Assembly: GCF_014697545.1 (NCBI RefSeq)
Contig: NZ_JACJSA010000020.1
Coordinates: forward strand, 62,001-126,000
Source of the DNA: Oscillatoria sp. FACHB-1407
GTDB lineage: Bacteria; Cyanobacteriota; Cyanobacteriia; Elainellales; Elainellaceae
Length of the DNA stretch: 64,000 nucleotides
Direction: 5' to 3'
Shown: positions 9,187 through 16,991 of the stretch, in pieces
Layout of the letters: every line of letters starts with the position of its first letter
How positions within the stretch are numbered: position 1 is the first letter of the stretch
The notes under the pieces: generated by a model
Told to the model about the DNA's origin: nothing
The model's database searches: none
The model's input: only the letters and a program-made list of their open reading frames with translations
Made by a program: the position numbers and the translations under genes

Positions 9187-9298
9187 GCTATATATCCGTA
9201 GCCACATGCGATGGGGCGGAGGCGAGTCAGGAAGCTTTCCCAGCATCCGGGTTTGAGCCACTGCCTTTGCCTCAAGCTTCCTGACCAAAGCTATATTT
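9187..9298 (-). repeat. Dispersed palindromic element (family A), copy 1
   Basis: About 110 bp, bounded by TATAGC-like ends. In its reference orientation it reads TATAGCTTTGGTCAGGAAGC, then GGCAAAGGCAGTGGCTCAAA, then GACTCGCCTCCGCCCC, then GTGGCTACGG. Six copies occur in the window (9187, 12686, 19811, 26473, 56111, 56361). This copy begins about 10 bp after the stop of the peptidoglycan-binding gene. There is no transposase; the size and inverted ends suggest a MITE-like or REP-like element. Confidence 0.8.
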
Positions 9299-9308
9299 AC
9301 GGTGCCGT

Positions 9309-9902
9309 TTATCCTTCTCTATTAGAACTCTGGTTGTTACCCGCCATACGAGAATAGGCGATCGCCCGACTCAAAGCACGCCAGGTATCGCTATCCACAA
9401 TTCCGCTAACACTCAAACCCGCCTGATCCTGCACCTGTCGCACGACCTGTTCGGTTGTAGCGTCATAAACGCTGGTGATGGCATCAGAGGGTAGGTCAGC
9501 CGTTGCCGCAAGAATTTTTTGTAAGCGTGAGACTTCAATGCCTTGAGCACCGGGGTGCAACGTTGGCATATGGATAGGAACCCCACTGTAGAGCGATCGC
9601 CACGTCAACGCTCCAACAACGCCGTTTGGCTGCAAAAACATTGCTCCTTGAAAGGTTTCTACTGCCGTTCTGACGGCTTCATCAAAGTACCCACTCATGC
9701 CATCCGCATCATCCGTTTGGCGATAACCCGAAAAGGCAGACCACCGCAACAAAAGCCGTTGTAACTCCAGGACATCTGCACCGCTATCTCCCTGCACCAG
9801 CATCGTAGAACAACGGGGAGTATCGATTTCTGTCTCTGTATTTGTACCTATCTTTGCATCTGTTGTAACGATGTCAAAAATTGAAGCGATCGGAAGCAGC
9901 AT
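9309..9902 (-). CDS. Protein with two peptidoglycan-binding (PG_binding_1) domains
   Basis: 197 residues. Two tandem PG_binding_1 units are visible at about 35-110 (GDSGADVLELQRLL to GVVGALTWRSL) and 118-190 (GAQGIEVSRLQKIL to GIVDSDTWRAL). Such three-helix modules bind cell-wall peptidoglycan or a related glycan. No catalytic domain is attached, so it is a binding protein or an anchor. The N-terminal 30 residues are not a clear signal peptide. ATG 9902 has AGGA about 8 bases upstream. The gene is single, followed by a family A element and a strong hairpin. Confidence 0.85.
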   Translation of the reverse strand: MLLPIASIFDIVTTDAKIGTNTETEIDTPRCSTMLVQGDSGADVLELQRLLLRWSAFSGYRQTDDADGMSGYFDEAVRTAVETFQGAMFLQPNGVVGALTWRSLYSGVPIHMPTLHPGAQGIEVSRLQKILAATADLPSDAITSVYDATTEQVVRQVQDQAGLSVSGIVDSDTWRALSRAIAYSRMAGNNQSSNREG

Positions 9903-10127
9903 ACAAAAAATCCTGACGTGTACGAGGAGGGAGGGATTAATTGCCCTGGAATGAGGGTTTGCTTATGATCTACGTCGCCTATTGACACAATCCGGTATGT
10001 TTCTGGAAACTTCAAAGAGTAGCCCCCCGTTGATGATGCTTGCGTTAAGTTGTCCAGCTATTAATCCTGGCGAAAAACAATTCATACCAAAGGCTCAGTC
10101 GATAAGATGAGAAGGCTGTAATCACAG

Positions 10128-11096
10128 GTGTTAGTTGTTGTGCTGGGCTTTCTAATTGTTCTGTTGTCCTCCTTTTTCTTCTGTTTTCAAAATGTCATCG
10201 TTCGGGTGCTGTTTAATCAAGTCAGCATTTTGGGGGTGATTCAAACAGGTGGATTTGTCACACCAACATTGCAACATTCCTTTCTATTAATGTTTATGCG
10301 GATGGTGTTGGTTGTGCCATTGATGGGGGCGATCGCCTCTCAACTTTATCCCCCCACATGGAAAGAACTGGGACGCTTGCGACAACTAGAGCAGCGATCG
10401 CTCCTATTACAGTCCGTTGGCTGTGGATTGTTAATGTTTCTCTACCTGGCATTGCTCTACGTTTCTCTGGGCATGATTGCTGCGGGCATCTCCATGACGC
10501 TGTTCTTTACCTACCCGGTGTTTACCGCGTTATTTTCCTGGCGGTGGTTTGGCGATCGCCCGACACTGCTTCGCTGGAGCGTCATGAGCTTTGTTTTTGT
10601 CGGCAGTGCGTTAACCATTCCCCACCACAGCACCACAACCACCAACCACACCTGGATTGGCATCACTACAGGATTAGCCGCAGGGGTCACCTACGCGCTT
10701 TATACCGTCTTTGCCCAGAAGAGTTTTGAGAGACTGCATCCAGTCCCTTTTACCTGGCTTAGTTTCGCTACAACCCTTGTCCTATCCGGGATTAGCCTTT
10801 TAGTATGGCACGGGCAAGAGGCTCATCTGCCCTGGGTGCCCTTATGGATTGGAGGATTGCTCTCTGCCCTGTTTACCTTTGCCGGACATCTGCTGAATAA
10901 CATTGGTATCCGGTCGATTGGAGCCACATCAGCCGCCATGGTAGCTGCCAGCAATCCTGCCCTGACCGCTGTATTGGCATGGGTTGCCATTCAGGAAATG
11001 CTGAGTGGGCTGCAAATCGTGGGAGTGGCGATCGCCAGTTTAGGTGTGGCTTTGCTCAGCCGAGAACATCGTGCGTCTGCATCAAAAGCATCATGA
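10128..11096 (+). CDS. EamA/DMT-family transporter
   Basis: 322 residues with about ten hydrophobic helices in two EamA halves: the first from LGFLIVLLSSFFFCFQNVIV to FVFVGSALTI, the second from WIGITTGLAAGVTYALYTVF to IVGVAIASLGVALLS. This internal duplication is the hallmark of the drug/metabolite transporter superfamily, whose members export amino acids, nucleobases or other metabolites. The substrate is unknown. A GTG start at 10128 is used because the only in-frame upstream ATG is closed by a stop. A second EamA gene follows 98 bp downstream on the same strand. Confidence 0.88.
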   Translation: MLVVVLGFLIVLLSSFFFCFQNVIVRVLFNQVSILGVIQTGGFVTPTLQHSFLLMFMRMVLVVPLMGAIASQLYPPTWKELGRLRQLEQRSLLLQSVGCGLLMFLYLALLYVSLGMIAAGISMTLFFTYPVFTALFSWRWFGDRPTLLRWSVMSFVFVGSALTIPHHSTTTTNHTWIGITTGLAAGVTYALYTVFAQKSFERLHPVPFTWLSFATTLVLSGISLLVWHGQEAHLPWVPLWIGGLLSALFTFAGHLLNNIGIRSIGATSAAMVAASNPALTAVLAWVAIQEMLSGLQIVGVAIASLGVALLSREHRASASKAS

Positions 11097-11194
11097 CGCG
11101 ATTACACCGCAAGAAATTGATAGTTGTCTAACGGCGTCCACGATAGCGTTATCTGAAACACCCCTCCACCCCCACACCCCACACCACATTCTTT

Positions 11195-12058
11195 ATGCGA
11201 TCGCTAGACATTGCCGAACTCCTCCTGTTAGCTGCTGTTTGGGGTGGTTCCTTCCTATTCATGCGAATTGCGGCTCCTGCCCTTGGTCCCGTCTGGTTGA
11301 TTGAGATTCGTGTGTTGCTGGCAGGGCTTGCGCTCCTCCCCATTCTCATGCGGCTGAATCTATGGCATGAGGTGCGCCGCAAAAGCCTTCCCCTGTTTAT
11401 CGTGGGCTGTGTCAACTCAGCCTTGCCCTTTGTATTGTTAGCCTTTGCAACGCTGTCGCTACCTGCTGGATTTACCTCCATCTTGAATGCAACTGCTCCC
11501 CTGTTTGGAATGGTGGTGGTACGGGTCTGGTTTAACGAAAAGCTGACCTTGAGACGGTTTATCGGCTTTATTTTGGGGTTTATCGGAGTTGTGATCCTGA
11601 TTGGTCTAAAACCGATCGCCCTGACTCCTACGTTTCTATTAGCGGCAGGAGCTAGCCTTTTGGCTGCACTGTGTTATGCGATCGCGGCTCCCTACGCTAA
11701 ACAACATCTGGCTGGTGTTCCACCACTGGTCACTGCCACCATGAGCCAATTGAGCGCGGCTGTGTTTTTGTTACCTGCAATGCCATTCACCGCTCCAACA
11801 ACCATTCCTGGTCCTTCTATTCTCGTGACCGTGCTGGCACTGGCATTGGTGTCTACTGCCTTTGCTTACATTCTCTATTTTCGGCTAATTCGCAATGTTG
11901 GCTCCACCCAAGCGTTAACCGTCACGTATCTGGTACCGCTGTTTGCTATGTTATGGGGAGCATTAGTGTTGCAAGAGCCGATCACCTCATCGATGATGCT
12001 GGGTTGTGCCTTGATTTTGTTAGGAACGGCGATCGCCACTAATCATGACCGCTCATGA
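11195..12058 (+). CDS. EamA/DMT-family transporter, second copy
   Basis: 287 residues, again ten helices in two EamA halves (LLLAAVWGGSFLFMRIAAP in the first, LLAALCYAIAAPYAKQHLAG in the second), with the usual FAYILYFRLIRNVG segment. It is only distantly similar to the gene before it, so the pair is not a recent duplication. They may be cotranscribed. The last six bases overlap the 3' end of the convergent YdeI-like gene. Substrate unknown. Confidence 0.9.
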   Translation: MRSLDIAELLLLAAVWGGSFLFMRIAAPALGPVWLIEIRVLLAGLALLPILMRLNLWHEVRRKSLPLFIVGCVNSALPFVLLAFATLSLPAGFTSILNATAPLFGMVVVRVWFNEKLTLRRFIGFILGFIGVVILIGLKPIALTPTFLLAAGASLLAALCYAIAAPYAKQHLAGVPPLVTATMSQLSAAVFLLPAMPFTAPTTIPGPSILVTVLALALVSTAFAYILYFRLIRNVGSTQALTVTYLVPLFAMLWGALVLQEPITSSMMLGCALILLGTAIATNHDRS

Positions 12059-12646
12059 CCGCCACTGATTGGCTCGCATGTTTTGAGCCGCCAATTGAGC
12101 CGTTTCAGCAATCCGTTTGGCGCGTGTCTCTGGCTTCTTGGCAGACGCGATCCACTCTAAAATACCCCGCTTCACCGACCGTGGAAATGCCTCAAAGTTT
12201 TGCTGAGCAGGAGCACAGCTAATCAAGGCGGCTTCTAAATCCGGTGGAATCTCCAACGCCTCGATCGCATCCAGTGCGTTCCAGGAACCATCTTGTTTGG
12301 CAGCTTCCACCTTCGCCAGTCCAGGAGGCATCATCAACCCCTGCGCCATCAACCGCTCAACCCGTTCCTTATTCAACTTTGACCATCCTGTTCGAGGTTT
12401 TCGAGGGGCAAACCACAACAGCGATCGCTCCTCATCCAGCTTATTGGGTTTGCTATCAATCCAGCCAAAGCACAATGCCTCTTCCACGGCTTCATCGTAA
12501 TCAAATCGGGGTTTGCCTGTTCCCTTTTTGTAGCTAATCAACCAGACTCCATCGGGTCGAGTGTGATGTTGCTCTAACCAATTGCGCCACTCAGCACGAG
12601 TCATAGGATGGATAGAATTAGTCGGAACTTGAATGAATTCACGCAT
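12053..12646 (-). CDS. YdeI/OmdA-like protein
   Basis: 197 residues from ATG 12646 (an in-frame TTG extension reaches 12661). The N-terminal half, with WLISYKKGTGKPRFDYDEAV, ALCFGWIDSKPNKLDEERSL and FAPRKPRTGWSKLNKERVERL, matches the YdeI / OmpD-associated family. The C-terminal part (NFEAFPRSVKRGILEWIASAK, then ETRAKRIAETAQLA) matches the bacteriocin-protection OmdA domain. Members have been linked to resistance to cationic peptides, but the biochemical role is not settled. Cytoplasmic by sequence. A family A element lies about 40 bp upstream of the start. Confidence 0.85.
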   Translation of the reverse strand: MREFIQVPTNSIHPMTRAEWRNWLEQHHTRPDGVWLISYKKGTGKPRFDYDEAVEEALCFGWIDSKPNKLDEERSLLWFAPRKPRTGWSKLNKERVERLMAQGLMMPPGLAKVEAAKQDGSWNALDAIEALEIPPDLEAALISCAPAQQNFEAFPRSVKRGILEWIASAKKPETRAKRIAETAQLAAQNMRANQWRS

Positions 12647-12685
12647 GGTTTCTTGGCTCAAAATCTTGGAAGCACGATTACAGGC

Positions 12686-12794
12686 TAAATATAGCTTTAG
12701 TCAGAAAGTTTGAGGCAAAGGCAATGGCTCAAACCCAGATGCTGGGAAATCTTTCTGACGTGTCTCCATCCCATCGAATGTATCTGCGGCTATA
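12686..12794 (+). repeat. Dispersed palindromic element (family A), copy 2
   Basis: Begins with TATAGCTTTAGTCAGAAAG and ends with TGCGGCTATA, in reference orientation. It lies immediately upstream of the YdeI-like gene, so it may form part of that gene's leader or promoter region. Confidence 0.78.
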
Positions 12795-13706
12795 ACTTGC
12801 AGCTACGGAAAGAGTTTCTTCATGAGCGATAGACGCTGGGGACTTGCTTAGGGAATGCAGCTCGTTTTACTGCTGTAGCGTTCGACGGCTTGACTAAGCT
12901 TTGCCAGACATCCGAACGATGAAACCTTTGGCTCAAGCTTTATCCCCCATCTCTCTCACAAACAATTTTTGAACTCTATAACTTAGAAAACTGTATATAC
13001 AGCAACAATTTGTTCAGATGAATTATCGTGTTCAAACTGTAAATTCTCTACTTGTAAAAGTATATTTCCACCATAACTTTATTATGGTTTTATGCTTTTT
13101 ACATATTTTTATAATAAAGTCTGGGAATAAAATTAAAAGTACTTACCCAGCCTATGTAATTTATCTAACTCTTCTGTTGTTAGATATTACTCTTTTAATT
13201 CGCTAGCCGTGTATTTACTCAGGTTCCTAAGTCTTCTTAAGAATCGACCTTGTTCATACCAAGCGTGTGATATGTAAATGGCTAGGGGGTTGTTTTCAGC
13301 TTTTTATAATCAATCAATCTGCGTGTATATGTCACTCAGCATTACTATGTGAGAGCTGTTAATGAAGTTTGTATAAACTCTCAATAGAACTCTGAAAATT
13401 GCTGGTAGCAACTTAATCCAATTAGTCATCCACCGTGTAATTTCATGAATACTATTCACAAATAACCAATATTTGATGCTATCGTAATCGGCTCCGGAGC
13501 AAATGGTGGTTGGGCAGGCTCAGAAGTCCCCCAAATTTGGGGCTTGGGGGGCAAAATGCAGGAGTTTTAAGACCAATTCAGAGATCTGTGTACACCGTAG
13601 CAATTTTGAAGGGTTGGGGGGCAAAGTAGAAAAGCCTTCACTTATATGGAACTACCCTCCTGCGGACTTCTCACTGATGGGATTATAGACGCGTTGTCAT
13701 GGCAAC
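12795..13706. other. Gene-poor region
   Basis: About 900 bases with no supported gene. Bases 12970-13210 are markedly AT-rich compared with the window and carry only a weak 62-codon frame. Near 13518-13633 there are G/C-rich tracts of the kind that mark repeat remnants; the TGTGTACACCGTAGC string at 13576-13590 recurs near 60548. Confidence 0.5.
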
Positions 13707-14453
13707 CTATTGCCGTTGGGCTTTTCCGACAACTCGTTTTTGCAGAGATGTGAGTTTTGACACGATGCGCTGTCTGAGCGGAACTGCATACCACAAGATA
13801 GAGTCATCTCCCAGATGGTCTGTAACCATCCGTCCAATAGCTTCTATGGTTTGGCGATCGCGAGTTGAGAGTTTAATTTCAACAGCTTTTGCATTTTGCA
13901 TAACCTGTTCAGCATCACTCGCTCCAACGACTACACTCGTTTGGGGTTGCCAGTAACCATGCCAAAGCCAGACTACTGAGGCTCGTCTGATAGCCTGCCA
14001 CGATCGGTCGTAGCTGTTCAATGGCTTGTAGTGCGTGCGCATAATTCTCACGTTGAAACAGCTTGTTGCGCGGACGCATATCTTTGGCGTCAAATTGATC
14101 GACCAGTTGAAACTTTCCGGTTAAAAGCCCCTGTGCCAGAGGGGCATATGCCAAAACCAGATCTCGTGTTGAATGCAATAAGGGATTAAATCCTTTTCCG
14201 CTTGTCGCCAAAATAGGGAATAAGGAATTTGCAAACTATCAATTTGTCCACAGGTTGCGGCTTTCTCTAACTGCGATCGCGAGAAGTTGCACAACCCAAC
14301 TGCACGAATCTTGCCCTGTTGTTTGAGTTGACACAGAGCTTCCATTGTTTCCTCAATTGGAACAATCTTCTGCTTGAGTACAACTCGTCGTAAATAGGGG
14401 TGGGAATTTGGGGTGCAGGGGTGGAACTCTGGCTGGAGGCGCAGCCCCCCCAC
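13707..14453 (-). pseudogene. Aldo/keto reductase remnant with two frameshifts and no N-terminus
   Basis: Three overlapping minus-strand frames together give one aldo/keto reductase C-terminal half. The first has QKIVPIEETMEALCQLKQQG, GKIRAVGLCNFSRSQLE and SLQIPYSLFWRQAEKDLIPY. After a shift near 14160-14170 it continues as DLVLAYAPLAQGLLTGKF and LSSLALAWLLA. After a second shift near 13945-13955, in a CCCCAAA tract, it continues as TSVVVGASDAEQVMQN to the end. The barrel start with the catalytic Asp/Tyr/Lys is missing; a family B repeat lies where the upstream coding sequence should be (14411-14460). The repeat insertion probably marks the break. Not functional as an oxidoreductase. Confidence 0.88.
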
Positions 14454-14460
14454 CCCCTTG
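14411..14460 (+). repeat. Dispersed GC-rich repeat (family B)
   Basis: Shares the GTGCAGGGGTG core and a GCAGCC...CCCCCTT tail with 3787-3838 and, inverted, 22004-22053. It marks the broken 5' end of the aldo/keto reductase remnant. Confidence 0.6.
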
Positions 14461-14759
14461 TTTTATTTCCGAACCCTCTCTGTGAATAGCAGTATGAGCG
14501 ATCGCATAGGCTGACTGTTCTATGTTCTAAAGCGTTTGAAAAAGAAGAGGTTGATGTCAGTTAAATTGCTTTACCTTACTATCTGGCAGTCCACTTCATC
14601 TTCCTTTCTGCCTTGCGAGAGATAGCCATTTATAAAAGGGATCAGTATCTTTTTTGATAGCTCCATATTTTTTTTGGTAGGGGTTTAGAAGCCCCACACT
14701 ATTTCCCTGCTTCACTTCTTATAAACACTAATTCAGTTATTCGCTCTTAGGACTTATCT

Positions 14760-16883
14760 ATGTTTACTGCGCTTTGGCCCGGAAGTGTTTATCCTCTGGG
14801 TGCTCATTGGGATGGAAAAGGAACCAACTTTGCTCTGTTTTCAGAGAATGCTACCGGGGTTGAGCTTTGCTTGTTCGATCGCAATGATCAAGAAACGCGC
14901 ATTGCTCTCAAAGAAGTGAGCAACTTCGTCTGGCATGGTTACTTACCTGGCATTGGACCCGGTCAACGGTATGGTTTTCGAGTCCATGGACCCTGGGAAC
15001 CCGAACGAGGGTTTCGGTTTAATCCCAACAAGCTCCTGATTGACCCCTACGCCAAGGCGATCGATGGGGACGTGGGTAACGGTCCAGAATTGTTTGCCTA
15101 CGATTGGAATAGCCCGGCTGAAGATTTGTCATTTTCCGAGTTAGACAGCGCACCGCTAATGCCTAAATCGGTGGTAATTGACGAATCATTTGATTGGGAA
15201 GGGGATACTTTGTTACGGACACCCTGGCATGAAACAATCATCTACGAAGCTCATGTTAAAGGGTTCACGAGGCTCCATCCTGATATTCCCGAAGAATTGC
15301 GTGGAACCTACGCAGGCATGGGACATCCTGTGGCGATCGAACATCTTCAGCGATTGGGCATCACTGCTGTTGAACTCATGCCAGTGCATCATTTTCTGGC
15401 ATATCCAGGACACCTCCAGGATAAAGGACTGAGAAACTATTGGGGTTACGACTCCATCAACTTCCTATCTCCCTACGCAGGTTACAGTTCTAGCGGCATG
15501 TTAGGCGAGCAAGTAAGCGAGTTCAAAGAGATGGTCAAATCTCTGCACCGCGCCGGAATTGAGGTGATTTTAGATGTGGTCTACAACCACACTGGGGAAG
15601 GTAACCATATGGGTCCCACCGTTTCCCTGAGAGGCATCGACAACTCCAACTACTATCGCCTGGTAGAGGGCAATGAACGATACTACATGGACTTTACGGG
15701 GTGTGGTAATTCCCTCTATGTAGGGCATCCCCAGGTGTTGAAGCTGATCATGGACAGCCTCCGCTATTGGGTCACCGAAATGCACGTCGATGGCTTCCGC
15801 TTTGACTTAGCCTCCGCTCTGGCCCGAGAACTGTACGAAGTAAATAGCCTGTCTGCTTTCTTCGACATCATTCACCAAGACCCCATTCTGGCAGATGTGA
15901 AGCTGATCGCTGAACCCTGGGACATCGGAGATGGCGGTTATCAGGTAGGTAACTTCCCGGTATTGTGGTCTGAGTGGAACGGCAAATATCGCGATTGTGT
16001 GCGAGACTTTTGGCGAGGTGAAGACGAAACCCTGGGAGAGTTTGCCTATCGGTTGACGGGTAGCCCTGATTTGTACTTCCAGCAAAACGGACGACGACCT
16101 AATGCCAGCATTAACTTTGTAACTGCTCACGACGGTTTTACCCTCAATGACTTAGTCAGTTACAACGACAAACATAACGAGGCAAACGGGGAAAACAGCC
16201 AGGATGGGGAGAGCCACAACCGTTCCTGGAACTGTGGGGTTGAAGGAGAAACGGACGACCCGGAGGTCTTAGCACTACGAGAACGTCAGCGTCGCAACTT
16301 TCTGGCAACTCTGATGTTATCTCAAGGGATTCCCATGTTGTTAGGAGGCGATGAACTGGGGCGCACTCAAAAAGGTAACAACAACGGCTATTGCCAGGAC
16401 AGTGAAATTTCCTGGTTTAACTGGGACTTGGTGCAGGGCAATGAAGACCTGGTGAACTTTTGCCGAGAATTGGTCTACTTTCGCCGACAACACCCCGTAT
16501 TTCGTCGTCGCAAATGGTTCCAAGGACAAGCCATTCGGGGCGTGCCCGACATCAACTGGTACAACCCCGATGGGAGTGAGATGACTCAAGAACAGTGGGA
16601 TATTGGCTATGCCAAGTCGATCGCCCTCTTCTTGAATGGCAACTTAATTCCCAGTCCAGGAGTGCAAGGGCAAAAGATTAGTGACGATAGTTTTCTTCTT
16701 TTCTTCAATGCCCACTGGGAAACGATTGAGTTCACCATCCCTGAACCATTTGCGACAGATGAGTGGCAAATGGTCATCGATACGAAAGAACCTCGGTTTA
16801 TCCAGGATGAGCGTATCTTTACGGGGAGTCAGGCTGTGCCTGTTACGGGAAGGGCGATCGTCGTATTGCAGCAGTTGATTTAA
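14760..16883 (+). CDS. glgX: Glycogen debranching enzyme GlgX/TreX (isoamylase type)
   Basis: 707 residues, close to the family length. An N-terminal CBM48 domain (about 8-105: YPLGAHWDGKGTNFALFSENA, then GQRYGFRVHGPW) precedes a GH13 barrel. The catalytic residues are visible: nucleophile D349 (GFRFDLASAL), acid E385 (IAEPWDIGDGGY) and D458 (TAHDGFTLNDLVSY). DVVYNHTGEGN is the first conserved GH13 region. The enzyme hydrolyses alpha-1,6 branches of glycogen, releasing linear maltodextrins. Next to treY on the same strand it is best read as TreX, feeding trehalose synthesis. Cytoplasmic. The upstream 300 bp is free of genes and should hold the promoter. Confidence 0.95.
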   Translation: MFTALWPGSVYPLGAHWDGKGTNFALFSENATGVELCLFDRNDQETRIALKEVSNFVWHGYLPGIGPGQRYGFRVHGPWEPERGFRFNPNKLLIDPYAKAIDGDVGNGPELFAYDWNSPAEDLSFSELDSAPLMPKSVVIDESFDWEGDTLLRTPWHETIIYEAHVKGFTRLHPDIPEELRGTYAGMGHPVAIEHLQRLGITAVELMPVHHFLAYPGHLQDKGLRNYWGYDSINFLSPYAGYSSSGMLGEQVSEFKEMVKSLHRAGIEVILDVVYNHTGEGNHMGPTVSLRGIDNSNYYRLVEGNERYYMDFTGCGNSLYVGHPQVLKLIMDSLRYWVTEMHVDGFRFDLASALARELYEVNSLSAFFDIIHQDPILADVKLIAEPWDIGDGGYQVGNFPVLWSEWNGKYRDCVRDFWRGEDETLGEFAYRLTGSPDLYFQQNGRRPNASINFVTAHDGFTLNDLVSYNDKHNEANGENSQDGESHNRSWNCGVEGETDDPEVLALRERQRRNFLATLMLSQGIPMLLGGDELGRTQKGNNNGYCQDSEISWFNWDLVQGNEDLVNFCRELVYFRRQHPVFRRRKWFQGQAIRGVPDINWYNPDGSEMTQEQWDIGYAKSIALFLNGNLIPSPGVQGQKISDDSFLLFFNAHWETIEFTIPEPFATDEWQMVIDTKEPRFIQDERIFTGSQAVPVTGRAIVVLQQLI

Positions 16884-16895
16884 GCGATATCCGCG

Positions 16896-16957
16896 GGGGC
16901 GAAGCATTCGATCAGCAACCGCTGAGTTAGGGTTTGTCCCGTCGAATGCTTTGCCCC
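16896..16957. repeat. Inverted repeat between glgX and treY
   Basis: GGGGCGAAGCATTCGA at 16896-16911 pairs with TCGAATGCTTTGCCCC at 16942-16957 with one mismatch, enclosing 30 bases. A related pair with similar ends (GGGTAAAGC / GCTTTACCC) sits at 52056-52120, so it looks like a dispersed element rather than a terminator; there is no T-run. Confidence 0.6.
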
Positions 16958-16991
16958 TGTATAAACAATCCCAACTCTAAATTATTGTTTT

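Noticed and set aside
9076-9288. A 70-codon minus-strand frame with VAQTRMLGKLPDSPPPHRMW
   Set aside because: It is read from family A sequence; the same peptide pattern appears from the copy at 56361, so it reflects the repeat, not a gene.
13018-13206. 62-codon hydrophobic frame in an AT-rich stretch
   Set aside because: Composition alone explains it; no SD and no recognisable domain.
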